Shown here piece after piece: positions 57,639 to 64,000 of a stretch of DNA of 64,000 nucleotides. Under the pieces are notes generated by a model. That model searched no databases, was not told the origin of the DNA, and was given only the letters and a program-made list of their open reading frames with translations. Position 1 is the first letter of the stretch. The number at the start of each line of letters is the position of its first letter. The DNA lies in the NCBI RefSeq assembly GCF_017876575.1, contig NZ_JAGIOE010000001.1:4382443-4446442 (forward strand), given 5' to 3'. The DNA comes from Paeniglutamicibacter psychrophenolicus (GTDB lineage Bacteria; Actinomycetota; Actinomycetes; Actinomycetales; Micrococcaceae). Both the position numbers and the translations under genes were made by a program.

Positions 57639-58235
57639 ATGCTGGCCCGTGACTACATCGGCGAGGAATTCCGTTCGCTACGCCTGCTGCGGCTCTTCCT
57701 GCCCGCCCATGACCACAGCGACGCCCCTCTCCGGTGGTCATCCTTGCTTCCGTCCGGGGCCGGGTTGGAGGCCTCGGCGGATTGCAACGAGCTGTGGAGC
57801 TCGTATCTGGAGGAGCATCCGGACGCCTATCCACCAGATGCCCCCCTGGGCCGGTTGGACCGGGAAACAGCCGCTGTCCTGCGTGAGATCTTGGGCGCAC
57901 ACCTGGGCACGGATTTGCTGCTGAACACCCGGAGCTGGGTCGGGCGCTCGCGGCCCTTCACACCCCAGGCCACGACCAGCAACTTTTACGGCCAGGAATA
58001 CCTCCATGAAGACCTCTGCATCGAGGAAATCATTTTCCGCGGGGTCCGCGACCAGGTCCCGGATTTCGTCGAGGATCCCAACCATTCCTTTGCCTGGGGC
58101 ACCGGCCTTTATCCGGATTCCCTGGTCATTGCCGCTTCGCCCGACTTGTTCCGGGCGTTGCACCAAGACCTTCGATTGGAAGTCGTGTCCATCGTTCCGC
58201 ACCGCGACGTGTTGCCTGCACCGTTCGAAGGTTAA
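57639..58235 (+). CDS. Conserved hypothetical protein
   Basis: I do not recognise a family. The 198-residue soluble protein has no signal or membrane segment. It shows SLRLLRLFLPAHDHSDAPLRW near the start, a Pro-rich DAYPPDAPLGRLDRE segment, and SNFYGQEYLHEDLCIEEIIFRG in the middle. AAGGAAG lies about six bases before the ATG. It is downstream of a terminator, so probably independently transcribed. Confidence 0.55.
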   Translation: MLARDYIGEEFRSLRLLRLFLPAHDHSDAPLRWSSLLPSGAGLEASADCNELWSSYLEEHPDAYPPDAPLGRLDRETAAVLREILGAHLGTDLLLNTRSWVGRSRPFTPQATTSNFYGQEYLHEDLCIEEIIFRGVRDQVPDFVEDPNHSFAWGTGLYPDSLVIAASPDLFRALHQDLRLEVVSIVPHRDVLPAPFEG

Positions 58236-58266
58236 CCGGGTCCGCAGGCTGGTCCCCGGCACCGAC

Positions 58267-59796
58267 TCAGGGTACGGTCCGGGCCGGAAGCGGCTTGATC
58301 GCCGGGCCTTGGATGACGGTTCCGTCGGTGGTGAAGCGGGAGCCGTGGCAGGGGCAGTCCCAGGTGGTGTCTGCGGGGTTGAATTCCACGGTGCACCCCT
58401 GGTGGGTGCAGATGGCCGAGACCGCGTGGACGACGCCACGGGTGTCCTTGTAGACGGCGGTGCTGGAGTCCCCTGCCTCGATGACCCCGCCCTGCCCGGG
58501 TGCCAGCTCTTCGCTGCTGCGGATGCCGGCCTGTTCCGCAGCAGGTCCGGCATCAGCTGCCACGGGGTCCCGCCCGGCGGAGGCTTCCTTGGTGCCCTCG
58601 GGGAGGGTGCGGTTGCTGTTGAACATCGCCGCCCACGGATTGTCCCGGCCCAGGATGGCATCGGTGAGGATCAATGCCGCGGCCGTCCCGTTGGTCAGCC
58701 CCCACTTGCGCAGCCCGGTGATGACGTAGAGGTGCCGGGCCTCGGGTGACATGGGACCGACATAGGGCAGTCCGTCGATGGGGATGCCGTCCTGAGTCGA
58801 CCACCGGTAGGCGATGCTTGCCGCTCCGAGCTTCTCGCGGGTGAACGTGGCCAGCCGGCGGTACCGCTCGGCCGAGTCCCCCGGTTCCGAGGCCCGGTGG
58901 CCCTCCCCTCCGGCGAGCATGTAGTTCTTGCCGTCCACGGCGACCGTCAGGATGGAACGCATGGGTTCATCTACGCTGATGAATGTCGCATCCAGCGGTG
59001 CGGAGTCGATAAGTCCGGCGACAAGGTAGGAACGGTGGGCGTAACACCGCTCATCGAAACGGCCGTGGTCGCCGAAGGGCACGTTGGTCGCGACGATGAC
59101 GTCGTTTGCCCTGATGCTGCCGTCCTCCAGGGTAACAACGCACGGGGAACCTTCCTGGATGTCCGCGGCACGCGACTGCTCAAAGACAAAGCTGCCCTCC
59201 CCCTGCACCGCCCGGGCCAGGCCCTGCAGGTACTTCACGGCATGGAGCTGCGCCTGCCCGTCAAACCGCACCGCGCCCTTGGTCTCGAAGGGCAGCGGGA
59301 CCTCGGTGGTGAACGTGGCGGGAAGGCCCAGTTCTTTGGCCAGCTCCGCCTCGGCATGCACCTTGGCCAGCGCGTCGTCCGATTCGGCGTAGGTGTAGTT
59401 GGCGACGCGGCGGAAATCGCAGTCAATGCCTTCGGCTTCCACCACCGCGGAGATGTGGCGCAGCGCCGCCTCGTTGGCCTGGCCGTAGGCGCGGGCGGTG
59501 TCGACCCCGTGGCTCTCGCGCAGTCCCGTGTAGGCAAGCCGCTGCAAGGAGGTGACCTTGCCGGTGGTGTGGCCGGTGACCCCGGTTCCCACGCGGGCGG
59601 CCTCAACGACCGCAACGCTCCGGCCGGCGCGCTTGAGGGCCAGTGCCGCGGCCAACCCGGCGATGCCTCCGCCGATCACCGCGACGTCCACCTCCACGTC
59701 CCCGCGCAGGGGCGGATAATCGGTGGTACCGCCGGTGGCCACCCAGAGGGAGACGGGTTCGCCTTCGGGCCGTTCACTGTTCGCTGCGGTGGTCAC
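58267..59796 (-). CDS. FAD-dependent oxidoreductase fused to a Rieske [2Fe-2S] domain
   Basis: A 509-residue fusion. The N-terminal part is a DAO-type amine/deaminating oxidoreductase: FAD motif [23 protein letters not shown] at about residues 37-59, [19 protein letters not shown], and the second flavin motif [21 protein letters not shown]. The C-terminal 90 residues form a Rieske domain with [26 protein letters not shown], holding the two Cys-His pairs. A linker of about 35 residues separates them. GTG 59794-59796 follows AAGGAG by about five bases. Substrate and electron partner are unknown. Confidence 0.9.
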   Translation of the reverse strand: MTTAANSERPEGEPVSLWVATGGTTDYPPLRGDVEVDVAVIGGGIAGLAAALALKRAGRSVAVVEAARVGTGVTGHTTGKVTSLQRLAYTGLRESHGVDTARAYGQANEAALRHISAVVEAEGIDCDFRRVANYTYAESDDALAKVHAEAELAKELGLPATFTTEVPLPFETKGAVRFDGQAQLHAVKYLQGLARAVQGEGSFVFEQSRAADIQEGSPCVVTLEDGSIRANDVIVATNVPFGDHGRFDERCYAHRSYLVAGLIDSAPLDATFISVDEPMRSILTVAVDGKNYMLAGGEGHRASEPGDSAERYRRLATFTREKLGAASIAYRWSTQDGIPIDGLPYVGPMSPEARHLYVITGLRKWGLTNGTAAALILTDAILGRDNPWAAMFNSNRTLPEGTKEASAGRDPVAADAGPAAEQAGIRSSEELAPGQGGVIEAGDSSTAVYKDTRGVVHAVSAICTHQGCTVEFNPADTTWDCPCHGSRFTTDGTVIQGPAIKPLPARTVP

Positions 59797-60134
59797 GGCG
59801 TCTCCTTCGGGTTGCCCTGCACAATTGAATGGATTCCAGGTTGTCGCGGGCCCCGGGGTGTTCCGCCCCCGGCCCGATGGGTGCCGGGCCAAGCCCTTGC
59901 ACCTCATCGATTTCCCCGGGCACGTGAACCGATCGCGGCCTTGACCCGATCATGGCCCTTGGCCAGGGGTTTATCAATGGCAGCCCTGCTCCAGGCGTTT
60001 TCTACGGAACTCGACCGACGATACGTCGAACCCCCTCTGGTTGAATCATGGCACTGGCGCTTTTGCTTCTCATTCTTGGCCTGCTGCATTCCATGCATGT
60101 TCCCGTACGCGCACATCAGGCGTAGGCTGAAACC
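59797..60134. other. Divergent gap between the FAD-Rieske gene and hipBA
   Basis: About 340 bases without a supported gene. It must carry the hipBA promoter; autoregulatory operators are expected for such loci, but I could not identify a repeat with confidence. Confidence 0.4.
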
Positions 60135-60413
60135 ATGAAAAGGCGCTTTTTGGCAACAGTTGATGCGGTCGCCCAAGCCGTTCGCGAGGGCCGCAAGGAC
60201 AAAGGCTGGACCCAGGCGCAACTCGCCACCAACTCCGGCGTTGGTCGGCGCTTCATCGTGGAATTGGAAGCCGGACACATGCGTGCTGAGCTCGGCAAGG
60301 TCCTGGCGGTTCTTGAAGCCTTGGACATCCATGCAGTGGCGCTCCCATCAATCCCCAGCGGGAAACGCCTCGAAGACGTAGACCTGGAACAGGTGGTAAA
60401 GCGCTTTGGCTGA
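60135..60413 (+). CDS. hipB: HipB-type XRE antitoxin
   Basis: A 92-residue Cro/C1-type DNA-binding antitoxin with the HTH WTQAQLATNSGVGRRFIVELEAG at residues about 25-47, typical for HipB. It precedes hipA and overlaps it by eight bases (TTG inside the stop region), so the two are translationally coupled. HipB would repress its own operon and inhibit HipA. Confidence 0.9.
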   Translation: MKRRFLATVDAVAQAVREGRKDKGWTQAQLATNSGVGRRFIVELEAGHMRAELGKVLAVLEALDIHAVALPSIPSGKRLEDVDLEQVVKRFG

Positions 60414-61596
60414 GCTCTACGCCTTCTTTGGCAGGACACCCATAGGGCTGTTCCACCAATTTGGCGGGCGAATCACCTTTGAGTACGCCCCCGGGTACAC
60501 TGGAACGCCGCTGTCCCTATCCCTGCTGCCGAATGCCGTGCATGCCCCCGAAGCAGCCCTCGCCTACCTGGACAATTTGCTACCGGACCACACGGAAACC
60601 CGGGAACGTTGGGCCCGCGCGCGGAGCCTTTCCAGCGCGGACCCCTTCACGCTCCTATCTGCATACGGCGAAGACGTGGCCGGCGCAGTGTCGCTTTCTT
60701 CAGATCCCGGCCTGCCGCAGCGCGAAGCGGAACCATTGATCGAGGCCACCCAGGACGATATCGCCGAGCGCATCGCCTCGCTGCGCATCAATGACTCAAG
60801 CTGGTCCGACCCACGAGTAAAGCCCCGCATGTCCCTGGCAGGAATGCAGGGTAAGTTCACCTTAACGAAGATCGGCAACCGCTGGTTTTGGCCAACCTAC
60901 GAAACCCCGTCGACACATATACTCAAACCCCCCTCGAAAAAACACCGTTCGATTGAACGGTTCGAAAGCTTGGGGCTCGAGTTGGCCAGAGCGGTGGGTA
61001 TCGAGGCATCCCGTGCTGAAACGGTGGAGTTCTTGGGGCAACCAACGTTCATTGTCGAGCGATGGGACAGAGAACCTGGCCTCAGGCTACCGGCAGAGGA
61101 CCTCAATCAATCCCTGGGGCGCCGCACCTCGGAAAAGTACGGTGTCCGGGCCTCCGAGGTTGCTCGCCTGCTTGCACGTTTTGGCATGGAAAAGCGCTTC
61201 GTTCGCCAACTGGCGTTCAACGTCGCCTTCGGGAATTCCGATGCACATGCGAAAAACTACTCGGTGCTTCTTGCCGGAGAGCAAGTACAGCTGGCTCCCC
61301 TTTACGACACCGTTCCTGTGCATTTCTGGCCGGAGTTCGAGAATACTTTTGCCATGTCCGTGGGTTCCGCTCAGCACCCGGCAGAACTGGTCGAGGACAA
61401 TTGGAGGACCTTTGCCAAGGACTCGGGACTCGATGGGGACATGGTTTGCCACGAGGCGTTCACCGTCATGTCCAGGGTGGCCGAACGATATGAGGACATC
61501 TTTGGCGAAGGTGGCACCGATCAGGCCCGCATGCTGAAGCTTGCGAAGCATGTGAAGGTACTTCGCCGCGCCATCCCCCCACAACCTCCTCAATAA
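60406..61596 (+). CDS. hipA: HipA-type Ser/Thr kinase toxin
   Basis: A 396-residue HipA-family kinase. The N-terminal subdomain has ITFEYAPGYTGTPLSLSL at about residue 23, the P-loop-like SLAGMQGKFTLTK at about residue 142, and the catalytic loop NVAFGNSDAHAKNYS at about 275-287. It closes with the metal-binding LAPLYDTVP. HipA of E. coli phosphorylates GltX and causes persistence. The start is a TTG overlapping the hipB stop. All catalytic blocks are present, so an active toxin is plausible. Confidence 0.92.
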   Translation: MAELYAFFGRTPIGLFHQFGGRITFEYAPGYTGTPLSLSLLPNAVHAPEAALAYLDNLLPDHTETRERWARARSLSSADPFTLLSAYGEDVAGAVSLSSDPGLPQREAEPLIEATQDDIAERIASLRINDSSWSDPRVKPRMSLAGMQGKFTLTKIGNRWFWPTYETPSTHILKPPSKKHRSIERFESLGLELARAVGIEASRAETVEFLGQPTFIVERWDREPGLRLPAEDLNQSLGRRTSEKYGVRASEVARLLARFGMEKRFVRQLAFNVAFGNSDAHAKNYSVLLAGEQVQLAPLYDTVPVHFWPEFENTFAMSVGSAQHPAELVEDNWRTFAKDSGLDGDMVCHEAFTVMSRVAERYEDIFGEGGTDQARMLKLAKHVKVLRRAIPPQPPQ

Positions 61597-61641
61597 AGGT
61601 GGCCCTGGCGGCAACACCTTCGGCGGCAAGGAAGATCGAGA

Positions 61642-61941
61642 ATGGACACAGGGGCGGAACTGCATCGCAGGCTCAACGGGTGGTGCAAGGAGCACCGTTA
61701 CGGGGTGCGCAGCCGCAAGCAATGGAAAAACATGGCCTACGGAGCAGCCCATGACATGCACCAGGAACTTCTCGACCTGGGCTTTGCCCCGCTCAGTGAC
61801 AGCCACCTACGCAGGATCGCGACCAACGCCGAGCAGTGGTGGTGGAAGCAGAACTCCCGTAGCGCCTATGGGCGGGCACGCGCACGCCACAGCAAAGGCA
61901 ACCCGTTGAAGCCGACAGCCTTGGATGACGGCATCGAGTAG
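61642..61941 (+). CDS. Small basic hypothetical protein
   Basis: I do not recognise a family. The 99-residue basic protein (ELHRRLNGWCKEHRYGVRSRKQWKNMAYG, then EQWWWKQNSRSAYGRARARHSKG) has an AAGGAAG ribosome site before its ATG, 45 bases after hipA. It may be co-transcribed with hipBA. The charge suggests nucleic acid binding, which is inference only. Confidence 0.5.
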   Translation: MDTGAELHRRLNGWCKEHRYGVRSRKQWKNMAYGAAHDMHQELLDLGFAPLSDSHLRRIATNAEQWWWKQNSRSAYGRARARHSKGNPLKPTALDDGIE

Positions 61942-62060
61942 GCGGGAAGCCAGCATGAATAGGGTGCCAATACCGCGGAGCCAGGCAGGATGCCACATTC
62001 CGTATTTCATTTAGCCCGGCGTTTTCATGGGATGGGTTGTCATTAAGCGTCTCTAACGAG

Positions 62061-62132
62061 GAAAAGGTGAGCTGATCTGGGAAAATAGAGGTACCACACC
62101 TTATATTCCACCAGATCAGGACTCACCTTTTC
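62061..62132 (+). promoter_or_regulatory. Long inverted repeat in the IS1380 leader
   Basis: GAAAAGGTGAG-CTGATCTGG (62061-62080) is mirrored by CCAGATCAG-G-ACTCACCTTTTC (62111-62132), ending one base before the transposase start. The leader would fold into a stable hairpin over the translation start, and there is no ribosome site in view. This may limit transposase expression from outside transcripts, an inference from the known logic of IS elements. Confidence 0.7.
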
Positions 62133-62133
62133 G

Positions 62134-63570
62134 ATGCTTAACGATACCCGTGTTTTCCCCGCCGTTCCCGCAACCCTGACCGGCCAGTCGCTGGTCTCCC
62201 ACGCCGGGCTGAACGTGCTCACCTCCTTCCTGGACGCGACCGGCTTCGGTGCCCTGTGCGAGGACCGGCTCTCCCAGTTCGTCCCCGAACAGGCCATCCA
62301 CCGGCCCGGCGGGATCCTGGGCCCGCTGGCGGTGATGCTCGCCGGTGGCGGGGAACACGTCACTGACCTCGACACCCTGCGCGACAGCCCCGGCTTGTTC
62401 GGCCCGACGCCCTCGAACGCGACCGTGTCCAGGTTCGTGGCGCGTGCCGCCGAATCACCGGAGGCCTACGCCCACGGCTTCGCCACCCTCACCAAGGCCC
62501 TGCGCTCCAGGATCTGGGAAGCCTCCGGCCCACGGAACCCCGCCATCCTGGCCACTAGGCTGGACCCGCTGATCATCGATCTGGACGCGACCCTGGTGAA
62601 TTCCCACTCCGAGAAGGAATGGGCCGCAGGCGACTTCAAGGGCGGGTTCGGTCACGCCCCCTTCGTCGCCAGCCTCGACTACGGCAGGAGCAACGGCAAC
62701 GGCGAGGTCCTTGTCGCGGAACTGCGGGCCGGCAACAAGGGCGCTAACTCGGCAACGGACCACATCCGCGTGCTCGACAAGGCCCTGGACCAGCTCCCCG
62801 ATGCGATGCGCGACCAGCAGGGGGAACTGGCCGCCGAGAAGATCCTGGTGCGCACCGACAGCGCCGGGGCCAGCCGCGAGTTCCTGCACCACCTGCACGA
62901 CAGGGGGCTGCAGTTCTCCACCTCCTACGCCCTGCCGGTCCCCAACGAGCGGTTCATCCACTGGATCAACGACAAGACCCTGTGGGAGCGGGTCGTGGAG
63001 CAGGACGGGTACGAACGCCGCGACGCCTGGGTCATCGACGCAACCCAGGTCATAAAACTGAAGGATTACCCGCCAGGAACGCGCCTGTACCTCCGTGCCG
63101 AGCCGTTGCATCCCGGGGCGCAGGCCAGCCTGTTCGACGTGGACGGGCACCGGGTGACCGCGTTCCTCACCAACGCCCCGCGCTGGAACGTGGCGTTCCT
63201 CGACGCCCGGCACCGGGCCCGCGGGCGGTGCGAAAACCGCATCAAGACGCTCAAGAACAGCGGTATGGGGAAGCTGCCCTTCTTCGGGATCTCGGCGAAC
63301 CAGCTGTGGACTGACCTCGCGGTGCTCGCCATGAACCTCGTGGCGTGGATGCCGTTGGCGATCCTGCCCGCCGGGCATGACGCCGGTTCCTGGGACATGA
63401 AACGCTGGCGCTACCGGTTGTTTTCGATCGCCGGGAAAATCATCAGCAGCGCGCGGCGGAAACGGCTGCTGATCCCGCAATCCGCACCCGAATCGCCGCT
63501 GCTGATCGCGCTCCTGGATGGGACCGCCCGTCTGCGCCAGCGCTGGCGGCAGGGGCACCTCGCGGCATAA
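62134..63570 (+). CDS. IS1380-family transposase
   Basis: A 478-residue DDE transposase. Family features are LDPLIIDLDATLVNSHSEKE (first Asp), ILVRTDSAGASREFLHHL (second Asp), and the C-terminal NRIKTLKNSGMGKLPFFGISANQLWTDLAVLAMNLVAWM with the Glu (RCENRIK). Length is normal and the frame is intact. The ATG lies directly after the leader hairpin. Confidence 0.95.
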   Translation: MLNDTRVFPAVPATLTGQSLVSHAGLNVLTSFLDATGFGALCEDRLSQFVPEQAIHRPGGILGPLAVMLAGGGEHVTDLDTLRDSPGLFGPTPSNATVSRFVARAAESPEAYAHGFATLTKALRSRIWEASGPRNPAILATRLDPLIIDLDATLVNSHSEKEWAAGDFKGGFGHAPFVASLDYGRSNGNGEVLVAELRAGNKGANSATDHIRVLDKALDQLPDAMRDQQGELAAEKILVRTDSAGASREFLHHLHDRGLQFSTSYALPVPNERFIHWINDKTLWERVVEQDGYERRDAWVIDATQVIKLKDYPPGTRLYLRAEPLHPGAQASLFDVDGHRVTAFLTNAPRWNVAFLDARHRARGRCENRIKTLKNSGMGKLPFFGISANQLWTDLAVLAMNLVAWMPLAILPAGHDAGSWDMKRWRYRLFSIAGKIISSARRKRLLIPQSAPESPLLIALLDGTARLRQRWRQGHLAA

Positions 63571-63744
63571 GGACCCATGCCGCGAGAACCCCCTTCGAGA
63601 GAAAGAACAAGCCCTTTTCGGGAGTGGAACCCGACGCCCGGACCGGTGGCAGGTCTTCTTGCCGTGCCCGGAAACCGGTCGGGCCGCCGAATCCGGGAAA
63701 ACCATGGATCCAGCGGCCCACCGGCATCACATGAAAAATCCGGG

Positions 63745-64000
63745 TTAGTCAGCCAAGGGAGCTTCGGAGTTCTCCTTGTCAGGCAACTCATGTGTCGACC
63801 CTTGAACTGCCTCCGGGCCCCATTCCAGAGTCACTTTGAGTTCCTGGCCCCAAGCGTAATCAGTTGTGAGACGCTGCGCTTGCCCCAAGACGATGCTCGG
63901 TGCAATACCCAGCTCGGATGCAAGTCCACGAACGGCTGCAATATTTCGACTTCGTGGAAGCCGATCTTGGAACGCAGCAGGGATCAGCGTTCTTGAAGCG
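63745..64000 (-). pseudogene. Gene 3' part truncated by IS1380 (ImmA/IrrE-like C-terminus)
   Basis: A minus-strand frame enters from the right edge and gives LIPAAFQDRLPRSRNIAAVRGLASELGIAPSIVLGQAQRLTTDYAWG, then a tail ending EAPLAD and TAA. The block RNIAAVRGLASELGIAPSIVLGQAQ resembles the C-terminal segment of ImmA/IrrE-type metallopeptidase or HigA-like regulators (xxELGIAPGIVVGRLQ). The TAA stop (63745-63747) lies inside the terminal repeat of the IS, so the native C-terminus was probably displaced. The N-terminus is outside the window. Confidence 0.55.

Larger units (their letters stand above)
62012..63747 (+). mobile_element. IS1380-family insertion sequence
   Basis: About 1.74 kb. The ends are imperfect inverted repeats: left TAGCCCGGCGTTTTCATG (62012-62029) with GGATG after it, right (read inward) TAACCCGGATTTTTCATG with TGATG after it (63725-63747). 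They enclose one intact transposase. No 4-5-base target duplication is evident in the flanks, so a rearrangement or old insertion is possible. Confidence 0.82.

Overview
The window is high-GC actinobacterial chromosome. An sdhCDAB operon with a fused-style actinobacterial gene order, a glyA-folD pair under a ZTP-type riboswitch, an IdeR/DtxR-type iron box, many GTG/TTG starts, GTGA/ATGA stop-start overlaps and at least two probable leaderless genes all fit the Micrococcaceae (Arthrobacter / Paeniglutamicibacter / Glutamicibacter group). The genus is an inference from protein character, not a search result.

Region 1 (1-17.0 kb) is mostly core genome: a partial BCCT osmolyte transporter, mannose-1-phosphate guanylyltransferase, succinate dehydrogenase (sdhCDAB), a minus-strand run of yihY-like / 2'-5' RNA ligase / trpS / exonuclease III, a 1555-residue secreted protein with an N,N-dimethylformamidase-beta-like domain plus four DUF4082 modules, and two envelope proteins. 

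Region 2 (17.0-34.6 kb) is accessory. It holds a NYN-LOTUS protein, a decayed IS256-family element that has been split by a complete three-gene Mu/Tn7-like transposon (19325-22830, with 5-bp CCTGG target duplication and TGTT...AACA ends), a DUF4352-like secreted protein, an IS66 remnant, a VOC protein and a complete-looking Tad/Flp pilus operon (flp, tadE, tadG, cpaB, tadZ, tadA, tadB, tadC) that is visibly less GC-rich than its flanks.

Region 3 (34.6-50.6 kb) returns to core functions: an iron ABC importer (fbpABC) with an IdeR-like operator, a fatty-acid desaturase, a NarL-type two-component system, a large exported protein with a deacetylase-like domain, the one-carbon genes folD and glyA with a ZTP riboswitch, an FAD monooxygenase-like protein and purU. 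folD, glyA and purU all act on the formyl/methylene-tetrahydrofolate pool, which is what the riboswitch senses indirectly.

Region 4 (50.6-64 kb) begins with about 1.4 kb without a convincing gene, then a HicA-like toxin with an unusual 205-residue partner, OsmC, an APC permease, a gamma-carbonic anhydrase homologue, a Gfo/Idh/MocA oxidoreductase, a FAD-Rieske fusion, a hipBA toxin-antitoxin pair and an intact IS1380-family element. That IS truncates a gene resembling the C-terminus of ImmA/IrrE-type regulators, and the truncated gene takes its stop codon from the IS end. No rRNA, tRNA or CRISPR array was seen.
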